DNA of 64,000 nt from Anaspis maculata (lineage: Eukaryota > Arthropoda > Insecta > Coleoptera > Scraptiidae), in assembly GCA_949128115.1 (NCBI GenBank), contig OX421963.1:79417635-79481634 (forward strand), read 5' to 3'. Both the position numbers and the translations under genes were made by a program. Each line of letters opens with the position of its first letter. Within the stretch, counting starts at the first letter, position 1. This document shows positions 47,030-58,884 of the stretch, piece after piece. Below the pieces are notes generated by a model. The model saw only the letters and a list, made by a program, of their open reading frames with translations. It was not told the DNA's origin and did not search any database.

Positions 47030-47860
47030 ATGAGCCATACAACGGAAGAAACTCTCAACACCGAGAAAAGAAAACGACTTGACGAGTCAGACCCTTCGAT
47101 TGAGGAAGGAACTGCGGCTTTCAACCAGAGCAAGAAAACCGCCAGATCCCCCAAAAAGAATTTCACGGAGATACCTATGGAAAAGAACAAGATGCCAAGA
47201 CCAGGCGACGACCCCGACGAAGTTAGGAATATGTTCAAGGCCCTCATGAAGGAAACAGCGGAAATAAGGAAGAAGGTTGACTGCATACCACGGCTGGAAC
47301 AAGAATGTGAAGAATTAAAGGCATCGTTCAACTCCTTTAAACATATGCAGGAAGCCAAAGAAGCCAAGTGGGAGGACGAAAGAATGGAAATGAGAAGAAA
47401 CATAATCACTTTGGAAAGAAAAATCGAGTCAATGGAAAAGAGAGAAAGGAAAAGCAACGTAATAATCACCGGCCTCGACTTGAAGAAAGACAGCAGCATC
47501 CAACAATACGTGCAGACATTCTTCAACGACAAACTTCAAGTCCAGACTCAAATAAAGTCTGCCTACAATATTGGTAGAAACAAGAATGGTCAACCAATAA
47601 CTGTTGTTCAGCTCCAGAACTGTGAAGAGAAGAGCAATGTAATGAAGAAAAAGGCAACCCTTAAAGGCACAAAAGTTTTCATTAACAATGACATGACTGA
47701 AAGGGAGAGGTACACGCAACGACTGATTACAGACAAGGCTAATGAACACAGGAAACAGGGAAAAGAATGCAAAATTTTCTACCGCAAACTAAAAGTCGAT
47801 GGGAAAATGTATGAATGGGACGACAATCTTGAAGCACTGACACCGGCAAAAAACGAGTGA
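47030..47860 (+). CDS. LINE ORF1 protein, L1 ORF1p-like
   Basis: Intact 276-codon frame. Residues 1-60 are basic and serine/proline-rich. About 65-150 form a heptad-like, strongly charged coiled coil (RLEQECEELKASFNSFKH, then RRNIITLERKIESMEKRER). About 153-215 look like the RNA-recognition fold of L1-type ORF1 proteins (NVIITGL, YNIGRNKNGQPI). The remainder resembles their C-terminal domain (VFINNDMTERER, KIFYRKLKVDGK). Such proteins trimerise and coat the element RNA. There is no CCHC knuckle. The start is the first ATG after the leader. The stop overlaps the ORF2 frame at 47857, suggesting reinitiation. Confidence 0.8.
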   Translation: MSHTTEETLNTEKRKRLDESDPSIEEGTAAFNQSKKTARSPKKNFTEIPMEKNKMPRPGDDPDEVRNMFKALMKETAEIRKKVDCIPRLEQECEELKASFNSFKHMQEAKEAKWEDERMEMRRNIITLERKIESMEKRERKSNVIITGLDLKKDSSIQQYVQTFFNDKLQVQTQIKSAYNIGRNKNGQPITVVQLQNCEEKSNVMKKKATLKGTKVFINNDMTERERYTQRLITDKANEHRKQGKECKIFYRKLKVDGKMYEWDDNLEALTPAKNE

Positions 47861-50800
47861 CCACGGCAAAGAAGAGGAGGCAGAGGCAACGAAGAATAAC
47901 TCGCAGCGAAGGAGAAAGTGAAGAGAGAAAAACTTGTGAAACCACGGAACAAGACAGACTGAATGGAAACGGAAAGGACCGAAGAGTGAATAAGGGGTGT
48001 TCGTTTATGTTTTGGAATGTGCAAGGTGCAAATAATTTGAATAATATAAGTGGGGAAGAAACTGATAAGATACTTGAAAATGAAATAGTGTGTTTGTGTG
48101 AGACATGGATTCATAACAACAAATTCAATCTGCCAAACTTTCTCGGAGACTACCATGTTATATACTCACTGGCAGAAAAATCTAAAGTTTACGGAAGAGC
48201 AAATGGAGGTCTGGTTATGATGATAAGAAAAACGGATTTTGTTGATAATTACGAAATATTGTATAATGAACCTCAATGGATTTTTACTAGAATTAAATCA
48301 CGTCAAATGTATTTTGTAGTAGGAATTGTTTATTTTAAGCCAAATACTGATTTTGATCATACTTTCAGAAGGTTCAATGAACTGATACAAGAGATGAACC
48401 AAAGATTTCCAAATGACTCTTTTTTTGTAGGAGGCGATTACAACTGTAGAATAGGCAACGGTAATGATATTGATGAAGAAATACTGAACTGTGCACAACT
48501 ACATCTAAGACCCCAAAGAAATTCTGCTGATAGTAAAAGCAATGCTACGGGTAAAAAGCTGATCACTATAATGGAGGAGCATGGACTTCTTGCGCTGAAC
48601 GGCCGTTCTAGAGGAGACGACCCAGGACAGTACACTTACGTTTCAAAAATGGGAAATTCGGTGGTGGATTTGCTGTGGGTTAATCTTGAGGCGGCAACAC
48701 ACGTAAGTTACTTCGAAGTTTTGAACCTGCTGCCCTCTGATCATTTCCCATGCCAGGTCAGGTTAGATCATTCAGATAAAGAAGTGAAAAATCAAGAAAA
48801 GAGGGTTTCCTTCAGGGGCCCTATTTTCGGTACACGTGATCTGTTCCCCGGCGATCACCGGGGAACGCCGGTGAAGTGATCAGTTCCCCGGTTCTAAAAG
48901 TGGTATTTTCGTGACCACTTTTTCGGCTATACTCGTACATGTCCGTGTAATGTCGAAGCTTGGCTGTCAGCTGTGATATTTGAAATCGAATTGTAGTTTT
49001 TCGAAACGTACCTACTTTTGCTATTTATTAACATGGAATCTGCCGGCCCAAGCTTCAAGAGGCCACGATTGGATGCGATTTCCGAAACTCAAAAAGAAAA
49101 ACTGACCGAACTCATGGCCAAGAACCCCATATAGGTATCCTTGTCAACTTGCTACGGTCAGCCGGCTTCCTTCCCCGGGTAATGGGATAAATGGCGTGAC
49201 TAGTTCTGTGATGTGCTGGGCCTTCACAAGTCACACTGAAGTCTTTTAATTGTCACGCGAAAATACTGCACAAACTGCACTTCTATGTCCACAAATCGTT
49301 TGCCGGGTTGGCGCGCATCTTCTTTGGCCGCTTCCAAGTCCGCGATTACATGGACCGCCAATGCCGCGTTCAATGGATCCATTTTTTCCAAATTATTTAA
49401 AGAAACTTTCGAAAAATTGGAGATTGGAACGTAAAATTGAAATTTTTGAAAGGATGCCGTTGTAATTCCAATATCCAATTGTCAAAACTAAATCTGTCAT
49501 ATGGCGGTTGTTTTAGTTGTATTTTTGGTGCATTCAGCGTTGCCAACCTATGAACAATGTGCTTTTTTTACTTTTTTTAGTGATTTTCAATTTAGACTCT
49601 TGGCAGTCCTTTGCTTTGATTGACATAAGCGGGGAATGAGCTGTTCTCTCGGTAGCTCCTAGGAGAACGGGCGTGATCACGCGTGAATGTACCCGAAAAT
49701 GCCGCTTCCCCTGTTTTTGAGGGAACAGTTCCTATAGGAACAGTTCACGTGTGCACCGAAAATAGGGCCCCAGGAGGCATATCATAAACATTAATAGCGT
49801 GAGCAAACAATCTTTTCAAAATATTTTAAAATCATCGTACAGAGTGGATAGTTTGGGCGATAGCACGACCTTGGATCAGGCGTATGATAACTTTTTACAT
49901 GCAGTAAAAGAGGTGAGTATTTTCTTGAATATATATAAAACAACAAACTCTTATCTGAACAAGCCGCGAACAAAAGATAAAAACTGGTTTGACAGAGAAT
50001 GCAGATTGCAATACAAAAGAGTTAGAAAATTGAAAAGAAAATGGAATGAGAGCGAGCGAAACGGACGTGAACACACTGAATTTATTGCAGAGAAACAGAA
50101 GTATAAGCGTATGATAAGGGAAAAGAAAAGAAACATGAGGTTAGGACTGCAGGATAGTTTGAACAATTTAGAAAGTCAAAGGGAATTTTGGTCAACATTT
50201 AAAAAAATGAACCAAACGAAAACCACAGGGTCCGCGATAACTACTGAGCAATGGGAAACTCATTATAAATTAATATATCATATAGAATTAAACCAGTCAC
50301 TACTTAACGAAATAGCATTCGCTCTGTCAGACGCTCGTCATCCATATTTAGACCAGCCCATAACAAAGAAAGAACTACACTCAGTCATTAATCGTTTAAA
50401 AGAAGGAAAAAGACCAGGTATTGATTCAGTGTGTAATGAAATATACAAAAGGCTACCTGAAGAGTGGACCATCTATTTATTACGGCTTTTGAACCAATGT
50501 TTTGAGTCAGAAAAAATTCCAAAAAAGTGGGGCGAGGTGGAAATGGTGCACATCCTTTAAAAGGGGGACCCGAAACATACAGAGAACTACCGGGGATTAG
50601 CAATGATCAACTGTTGTGCCAAAATATACACTACAATACTAGCAAGCAGATTAAATACCTACGCAGAAAGCAGCAAAATAATACCAGAATGTCAAGCAGG
50701 ATTTAGGCTGCATAGATCATGCCAGGATAATATATTTGTGCTTAACTCGATTATACAAAACTTACGCGTAAATACCGGTAAAACAGAAATTGTAGTATTT

Positions 50801-51880
50801 CGAAAGGGAGCAAGAACGGGACATCACGTCTTCCATTACAAGAATGAAATTATACCGATAGTAAACGCATTCACATATTTAGGCATCACATTCAACTACA
50901 ACGGCAAATTCCGAAAGACACTGCAAAACAAGATATCCAAGGCAAACACTACTGGGGGCGCAGTTCGAAACATAATCAGTAAAAGTGGAGTCGAGAACTG
51001 GGAGTCAATCTTGCACCTCTATCGTTGTGTGGTAGTACCATCCGTGAGTTACTGTGTAGCGATCTGGGGACCTGAGTACTGCGAGGAGCTAGAGTCAATC
51101 CAGAGTGGCTTCTTCAAAAAACTCATGTATCTCGATCAGTCCACCCCTTCATATGTAATTGGAGTAGAGTTTTCCATACCGAGGATAATGACGACAATTA
51201 TGAAATATGCACTTCTTCACATAAATAAGACCAAAAACTTGTCAGACTCTAACCTGTCAAAAAGATGCTTGAACCGACTGCTGCAACTAAACTCGAGTGG
51301 GAACGGGGAGCAGAACGAGAAACATAACTGGCTCACAAGGATTTTGACAATTTTAGCAAAATATGGACTAGGTAAGGAAGAGTTGTTGGATGATGTGAGC
51401 GATTCTTCTAGGCAGGTAGATATAGAATACATTATAGGCAGACTTGATGCGTTTCACTGGGACTCTGACTGGAATAGGATATTGCTATCTGTTTACACTC
51501 CGGAATATAAGTATAGTAACCCTCTGAATGTAAACAACGCGTACCTGAAGGGTGAACCTTTGTATGTGAAAAGACTACTGGCACAGCTAAGAACGGGAAA
51601 TGATCGGAGACTGAAAGTGTACGTTAATAGAAAGACCTACAGCATTTCCATACATGATCGATGCAGTCTGTGTAATCTTCAACAGCCTGAAAGCTTGAAA
51701 CACATTTTGTTCGACTGCCTCTGTACCGGCCCTTCAGACGAGACATCCAGGAGATCCTGAACGCGGTGGATACTCATGATCTACTCAAAAAAGTTGAAAA
51801 AGAGCAGGCCGTAACTCTTTACAGATTCATGGGGAGATGTATGCGGTACAGGGAAATATTGTTGGAGGAATATCACTAGG
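47857..51880 (+). pseudogene. LINE ORF2 (endonuclease-reverse transcriptase), interrupted
   Basis: Endonuclease motifs at 48000-48790: FWNVQGANN, CETWIHN, VGGDYNCRIGN, SDHFPC. A 955-bp element interrupts at 48816-49770; leaving it and one CAG out, the frame continues through SKQSFQNIL. The linker (NWFDRECRLQYKR) and RT start (KEGKRPGIDSVCNEIY) follow, then an in-frame TAA at 50558-50560, then KGDPKHTENYRG and QAGFRLHRSCQDNIF. After IIQNLRVN the text jumps to TGKTEIVVFRKG, so the palm with YADD is missing without loss of frame. The C-terminal CSLCN...H...FDC knuckle is near 51665-51720. A frameshift about 51730 precedes the likely end near 51880. No ATG is obvious at the overlap (GTG at 47857), so the start is uncertain. 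Confidence 0.85.
48816..49770. mobile_element. Harbinger-like element, CAG TSD, two gene remnants
   Basis: The ends GGGCCCTATTTTCGGT and its exact inverse are followed inward by (A/G)CAC(AC)GTGA. CAG lies at 48813-48815 and 49771-49773, a 3-bp duplication as in PIF/Harbinger, although CAG is not the usual TWA. Inside, two short convergent gene starts remain: a plus-strand frame at 49033 (MESAGPSFKRPRLD) and a minus-strand frame whose MDPLNAALAVHVIADLE begins near 49383. Harbinger elements carry a transposase and a Myb-like protein, so two remnants fit, though neither is long enough to assign. Confidence 0.78.
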
Positions 51881-52095
51881 TTCGATTTATTATTGTTTCA
51901 AATCTTTGTTTTTTTTTTTGCTGTCAGGTTCTCTCACCTATAGAAATGGGAAAACGGGAAATTTTGGTTCATGTATGCTTACTATTTTTTGTTTATTTAT
52001 TTTGGTTTGTATCTGGCTTACTTTTTCTGATATTGAGTTTTGTTTCTTATTGAACTCGTGTTCTTTATTATCTATATAATGCGAACAATAAACCT

Positions 52096-52130
<35 letters not shown>

Positions 52131-52510
52131 TGGTTATAATAACTTTCCTGAAACACTTGGAGAAAACCAAAAATTATTTTTTTGTGAAATGGGACCAGTT
52201 CAAACTTTTCCATTTTTGCGGTACCTGATTGAGCACCCTGTATATAATTGATACGAAACACCAGTACCAAAAACGGCCCACGACATGTTGTAGTCCAATA
52301 CGTAAGCTAATTTGAAAACATAAAACGATTCAAAATAGTTTATTTATTCAAAAGGTATGACACTTTGAATGTGACTGTATTTTTTGGGTGAACCATTTCA
52401 ATTGGCGAGCACTTTATATGCTTGAGACCCTTAAAGAACTACCATTCAGAACTAAAGTCATATCACTCCAATTATTAAAGCTGAGTGTGCATTTCATTTT
52501 CACCAAAAAA

Positions 52511-55394
52511 ACGTCGCTTGGTCCCTTTTTGATAAGCATGGTCAATTTTTGGTTTGATCTAAAATTTGTGAGTCGTCTCTGAACTAAGTATACATTCCAT
52601 AGCTCAAACCTCTAGATCGAGAAATAATCTCTCGAGAACTATTAGGGCTATTTGTTCGGTTAGGGGGTTTGTTTCTAATCAATTTAAATACAGCGCAACG
52701 ATTCGGGTCAGATTTGCAACATGATAGAAATCCAACGGTAGCTGAAACCTAAGATGACAGAGGCCGACTGCAGAGGTGTATACCCATCAAGAGGTGAGCA
52801 TGAACAATGAAATTTAATCAGCGTTCAGCGATCACGTGTCCTCTTTTGAATACAGGTGATGGGATTTGGAGGGTTGTGTACCACTGTAGTAGATATGCCC
52901 ACTTAAAATTGCTTCTGCACTTTACGATTTTTTTCTCACAAATCGAATACTGTTCTACTCAGGTTCTTTGAAAAGAAAACAGCTCCGGGCGCAGCAAATT
53001 ACGAAAAAGTTACAACTCTGACGTTCATTAGCGTTTGATTTTTCCCATTTCGCTTCATTAAAAAAACCGCGCCCTTCATATACCTCCAGGTCTGCCCAAA
53101 TTCAAAAGTTAATTACCTGCGGAACTTTCGTTGTATCGGGACCTCCTCCAGCAGCAGACTTGAGACCCTTAACCCCCGCCCCCCGGCTCGAGACTTTCTC
53201 TCGAAACTTTTATGAATTGCTCCACAGCCGGAAGGAGGACGGCGCAAGGTTGTAGGTGTATAGAATGAGATCGTTCTTGCACATTTCTTTCAGGACATTT
53301 AGCACGTCGTCTAAATTCCACCGCTTTGAAATTCTAATGAAAATTTGTCGTCGCGACGCTTGAACCAGCCAGTTCCAGCCAGTCACTTCCCTGCTTTGAC
53401 CTGATTTCTTTAATGAATTTTCTTCTTTTATTTACAAAGACGCAATATGGTGCGGCAGGTAGAGTAGATCCGGCTTAATTCGCAGTCGTGGCGGCTCTCA
53501 TCGCATTCCAGTCAGATGATTCTCTTGGTGGGATTTAAAGTGGGTACACCTTAGGCACTCACCTCAGTATTTCATAAATTCTTGACGAAAGGAGGCTCAA
53601 ATTCGGAATATTTACAACTGTTCTTGACATCATTGACGGCCCCATACCTCCGAAATTTCCGAGGAAAGCTCCCATTTTACCCTGAAGAACCAGGGGACGA
53701 CATGGGTAATATGCGAGGTAATATGTCGCTCCCTACCCCTGTCTTTTGGAACAAGAGTGCTTTATTGCTTCCTAGGAGGATACATACACACTCAGTCAAT
53801 CGACATGTCTATCTAACATTTCAATAACAGTTTTCAAGATACTGGGTACGTACCTCGGTACGTACCTCGGCATAGATGCATTGCGAAACTATACATAATA
53901 TTATGTCAGTGACGTTGCTGATCTCAGTAGAGAAACTTGCATGTAAGTACTTACTTGTGCTCTCAAAATCAGACTGAGGTCATAGACATTGCGTGTCCTG
54001 TTGTGTCTAGCTTGGAAAATCATAAAAATTCAATTTCATCACCCACGCAAAACGCAAATTCGTATAGACTCGAGCAAAAACACACCGGCCACGCGGAGCG
54101 ATTCCTCGCTGCAAACCCACACCACAAACAAGCCATATCCTGAGGGTCTCAAAGGGTTCAATTCCACACTCTATCCAAACATAGACCTCCAAGCATGTGT
54201 CTCCGGAATTCCCTTGAGGGTCCGGGCGCACAAACTGCATATGAATAAGCCAACAAGCGTTGCAAATCATCCGGATTAGATTTCAATTGGACCCGGGGAA
54301 TTTCCCCGGGACTTTTCCGCGAACAGAGATTCATGAATACAAATTGAATATTTTAATGACGACGTCCGAATCAGAAAGAAATGAATCAATCAGACCAGCG
54401 TGCCCATGCACTAGACTCCTGTATACACAGATTCCTGGATCGGCGTATTGTTCTCTGGAGCTTATTCAAAAGCGAGAAGCTCACCTGTGAATTATTAGCG
54501 CCAGGTGCAGCGATAGCAAAGGTGCTAATTTTGAAGCGGCATGTGTCGGAGCTTCATTCAACATTAACTGCCGGCGCTTCGAGGTCGGAAAATGGATTGC
54601 ACGACGCTGTGTACAAAGGGCCGCAATGCGGGGAGGAATGTCTGGCATGGAATTTCATCTATTATGATAGGAATTTGAATCCGCCGGATCTTGATCTCCG
54701 TGTTCTACCACTACAGTGCAAGCGAATAAAAAAAATTGAAACTTAATCCAAACGAGAAGCGCAGCTCAATTAAAAACTCAATTAAAGAGTTTTCGGCTAT
54801 ATGTTATAAAGGATATAAGCTACTCTCGTTCATTATTTCGCAGAAACTTTCTCAATTAGACTCGTCCGGGGATTAAATAATTAAATTAGCCGGAGCTAAG
54901 CTTCCATCCAACTTTTTCCAAATTTTAAGCGTGGGCAGCATAGGTGTACCACTCGACCCTTTTTGTGGCAAAATTCTGGGAATACGTTAGACTCCAGTCC
55001 ATGCTAGAGGGTTTTACCATTGTTCGAGTGAGCAGAAGAGTTGTGATTGGTTCCTGGAATCCCATGAGTCAACGTGCAGTTGATACAAACATGGATAACG
55101 TTCAACTCGGGGCCAGCCGGCGTTCATACGCTAATTATTATCAAGCAGTACGAAGTAGAGAGGCGAACGATTGCCGATGAACAAAAGCCTCCCAACATAA
55201 TGTGGTAAGGTAATGTACAGCTTACCACTAGCTTGTTATCACTTTGTGGAACAATATTAGGGATTATATGGAATTTTTACTCGACACTCCAACCGAGCGT
55301 GAGCTCATTAAATCCATAGCAAGTTGGTGTCGGAAGTGGGATTGGATGACGGAAAATTCCTGTTTGAAAAAACTGATTTAGCGCAACAAAGAAT
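52511..55394. other. gene-free
   Basis: No recognised exon. Local features are a CCCGGGGAATTTCCCCGGG palindrome near 54292-54310 and doubled GGTACGTACCTC near 53845-53870. The 121-codon frame at 54381-54746 has no motif. Confidence 0.35.
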
Positions 55395-55402
55395 AAGGCA
55401 AC

Positions 55403-55563
55403 CAGTGACGTAGCCAGGATTTTCATTTGGGGGGGTGGGGTCCGACCCAAGGGGATGCAAAGTAGTGAAAGCAAGGCGAGCAAAATAGTGCCGTAGACGG
55501 ATTTTTTTTAAAGGGGCGCATCCCTGGAATTTTGGGGGACTCCCCCTCTTGGCTACGTGACTA
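55403..55563. mobile_element. 161-bp hAT-type MITE
   Basis: CAGTGACGTAGCCAGGA at the left pairs with the inverse of TCTTGGCTACGTGACTA at the right (mismatches at a few positions). Flanking AAGGCAAC (55395-55402) and AAGGCAGC (55564-55571) match at 7 of 8 bases. CAGTG(A/G)CGTA is a common hAT tip. Confidence 0.75.
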
Positions 55564-55571
55564 AAGGCAGC

Positions 55572-57401
55572 GACCCAGAAAATTAAGGTAGAAATCAGCA
55601 GGTCGGTCTAAAAGGCCGAACAACTCAATAAATTATCCGAACCTGAAACAGTATCGACGTCATTTGTCCGTGACGTGGAGGACCAACGTGCAAAAATAAA
55701 ATCAGATGCATATGTTTGCAAATTTCGCTCCTTGCACTCATAGTCCGGGGGTTAGTGACTAAATTCAATACGATCTGTTCGTTTTGTGATAACGGCATGA
55801 CATTTGGTATGAACAGCTTTCATAGTTCTCTTTTCAGACATGGCGCCTGGCCAGATTTCAATTAGGGAGGCTTAGGGGCCCTCTTGAAAATTAAAGTTGC
55901 AGGAATTCCTACAAACCACCGTTCAATATCGTTACACATTACAAAAGGTGTTTAGACTCCACTCCGAACCTTGATAAGAGTTGTCATCATTCTTGCACTG
56001 TTCTTCATATTACTTTTTTTCTGGAGAGTCAAAAAGTCAAGGTTATTTTTGCGCAACAGAAGAGTAAAGTATTTGTATCATTTTTCACTAACTCACATCT
56101 GCTAAAGTCATTCATAAAGTCCGTTACTTTCCAATTTTTTGTTTCTGTGAATTCTGTGATCCTCTGTGAGTTTCTGGGATACCGATACCGAAGGCTCTTT
56201 ATTGGGTTCTGCACCGACGATCAGCGTCGTCGCGGATCTTTCTTGCATCATCCATCACTTTAACCCAAGAAACAGCAACAGACTGTCACCTTCAGATAGG
56301 CGGAGTCCTCGCACACTAATTGTTGGCACGCCATGACTGTATTGGCTAAATGCCGAAAGCCAGCCAAGAGAATGGTCATCTCGGGCTGACCGCACAGTCA
56401 ACCACCACTTTTTCCTGAAGATTTTCTGCTTGGACCTTACCTGGAGATCCGCATTTTACAGTTCGCTGTAGCCACCTTTGCGTTTGGGACGCAAACGTTT
56501 GTTGTTTGTCTCATCTCAGTCCCACTGTCAAAATCCAAGTTTAGGCTTGTTTGTAACGTAACAGTCGCCACTCACCAGTCGTCATTTTTTCAATAGCAAC
56601 GGCAATGCAAATATAGTCTTTCAGCAGCTGACGATAGCAAACACAGGGGTAAACCACCTTTGCTTTGAATTATTTCTACTGGTCAAAATCCCGTGATTCA
56701 GCAGGTGAACATCTGTGGGATCCGCTCACGATTCTACAATATCATCCTGTCAATTGTGTCAATGATAGGTATTGGAGGTAATCTACTAGAGCCTACTAGG
56801 CTACTTACTAGATGTCTCAGTATGGATTCCTCTCAAAGAACTCCTACATGATTTAGTGCCGACTTCTATCGCAGGTGGTTTTTTTTTTTAATGTAAATCG
56901 CTGTATAGAGAATGACTCAAAGATTTCCATACAGGCTGAGCAATAGCAAATTTCCCGCCTGTCCCTATTTTTTCCTATCGACTATCGATTTGTCTGCTCA
57001 TACCCTCACTCACTAAAATAGCTGAATGGCAAGCAATATTCAGGGGTTTCATTGAAGGGTTCTTCCACTGAGTGCATTTCTTCCGAATCCGTCACTCTCT
57101 TTTGTCTCTGACCTGACAGTTTGACATATTTTGTTGTGTGGTTTTCAATTTATTATGGCATTGATTTTTATGTTCTCTGGTGCCATTGTAGTTGTTCATT
57201 TTGTTTATTTTGTGGAATTTTTTCATTCTGTCAGTCATCTGTTGGGTGTTTTGAAAAAAGAACCATAAAAAAATCAATTTTGCACTTATTTTGCTCTGAA
57301 TAAATGGAACTTTCTGTGCTATGAACGTGTTCCATTGAATTCCACCTTCTTTCCACTCGGGTCGTTTCACTCCTGAACAAAAGCGAGCACAACGAAGAGT
57401 T
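55572..57401. other. gene-free
   Basis: No exon or repeat family recognised; short open frames only. Confidence 0.4.
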
Positions 57402-57809
57402 AAGGACGGAGTTGAATTGGTAAAATAAAGCGTTACGAAATCGATCGCTGTGAGTTTATTCCTTGACAGAATCTCACCATTTAGGTTTCTTTCGAAAGCT
57501 ACAAGGATGTACTTTGGTTTTATTATTATTATTATTATTATATACGGGCACGCAACAGACTAACAAGTCCAATAATAGCGTGACCGCGGAACGAAGAAAA
57601 GAAAATCCATCGCAACAGCCTATTGGCATTTCCAAAATCCAAAATTTTCATTTTTATTTTTGGATATTGGAAATGTCAATGAGCTCAAACCAACGTACAT
57701 CCTTGTAGCTTTCGAAAGAGACCTACTAAATGGTGAGATTCTGTCAAGGAATAAACCCACAGCGATTGATTTCGCAACGCTTATTTTACCAATTCAACTC
57801 CGTCCTCAA
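57402..57809. repeat. 408-bp foldback
   Basis: Arms of about 125 bp are closely matched (GGACGGAGTTGAATTGGTAA, TTCCTTGACAGAATCTCACC and GCTACAAGGATGTAC, each with its inverse). They are separated by about 150 bp that contain an (ATT)n microsatellite at about 57520-57540. Non-coding. Confidence 0.85.
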
Positions 57810-58084
57810 GACGATCAGACTGTGAGATCAAACAGATGTAATGTCAAGGAAGAAAGATGGGGGGGAGCATGCCATCACAGGATTTACTTAAGTTCTGTAA
57901 CCAGATAGATTAAATCAGACACTTGTCAAGAAATTTTGTTAGCGACCTTTTTCATTTGAAGTTTTGGAACACATCGTTTTGTACATTTCTGAAGTGGAAG
58001 TGCACCTAAAGAGCAAGTCACGTTTTTGTACACGCACGGTGTTGTCAAAAGGAATCAATATAAATTCTGAAAAGTTACATAGTG

Positions 58085-58880
58085 CCAGAAGGTGGCCTGG
58101 CCACGATCAGAAAACCAGCACAAGCTCAGAAGTTTCCTCAGGTTATGCATTTACTACAGACGATTCAAGAATGAGTTCTCACAAACTGACCAAAAGCAAG
58201 CTTCCGTTCTTGTGAAAACAAAAGCTCTTCGACCACCACAACACCGGCCGATCGGACCAGACCTGCACAGACGAGTTTTTCGCCCCTGTTGGGAACTCAT
58301 CAGTGCGCAGGCATCCAGTCCAACCATCAATGATGCAGTCAAAGATCCCAGTTATGTAACACTCAGGGGGATTCCTGGTATGTGAGTCTCCCAAGCGGCG
58401 CCATCTATCGAAGGCATTCCGCAGATGTTATATTTCCATTAAAATGCGAAGCTGCACGTTTCTGGCCCTAAGAGGCGCAATATTTGCGTGTTTGTTGTCT
58501 TTTTCCGTTGTTGTAGTTTAAGAAATGTAAGACTGCCTTCAAGCGTTCTTACATTTCTTGCGTTCTGTTCAAAACTTATATCTGCATATTGGCGGCCACA
58601 GATACAGTTTATCTCGAATATCGACGCCAGTAACACTGAAATTAGAGCGGTGCTCGCACAACTCCAGGACGGACAGGAACTAGTGGAGTACCTACAGCAA
58701 GATTTTGTGCAAACCGTAAAGGACCTAAGTACTGCGTCATTCGTAGGGACCTGCTGGAGATAGTGAAAGCCGCATCGACGACTTCCGAAACCACTTTCCC
58801 TCAATACTCAATATCTAAAATTTTTGGTGGGAACAGATGATGGTTCACTGACATAGTTGCTCCTAATGGAATATCTGAAC
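58085..58880 (+). pseudogene. Ty3/gypsy RT-RNase H scrap
   Basis: About 58095-58165 gives LRSFLRLCIYYRRF, the RT connection block. After about 400 bp of unrelated or scrambled DNA, RNase H follows: IDASNTEIRAVLAQLQDGQE (about 58620-58680), then, in another frame, KYCVIRRDLLEIVKA and a decayed FLVGTDDGSLT. Several frame changes make it a relic. Together with the 40-kb copy it shows at least two gypsy families in this window. Confidence 0.7.
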
Positions 58881-58884
58881 TACT

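Larger units (their letters stand above)
46675..52127 (+). mobile_element. near-complete LINE with 14-bp TSD and (TTTA)n tail
   Basis: TTATGGTTATAATA is repeated at 46661-46674 and 52128-52141, bracketing a 5' leader, ORF1, ORF2, an AATAAA near 52087 and a tail of about nine TTTA units. Endonuclease plus RT with an L1-like ORF1 protein suggests a clade near L1, CR1 or Daphne; I cannot decide which. The copy is disabled by a Harbinger-like insertion, an in-frame stop, a deletion of the RT core and a late frameshift. Confidence 0.88.
45410..52510. repeat. foldback split by a LINE insertion
   Basis: The left arm, about 45410-45738, pairs with the right arm, about 52142-52510: CACTTTGAATGTGAC, GCGAGCACTTTA, AATTGATACGAAACACC and GGGACCAGTTCAAACTT are matched in inverse order. 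The intact element would have been about 1.6 kb with an unpaired centre (45739-46674). The LINE at 46675-52127 sits at the inner edge of the right arm. Confidence 0.75.

Noticed and set aside
54381..54746. A 121-codon plus-strand frame
   Set aside because: Composition and motifs do not suggest a protein; no splice context or family resemblance.
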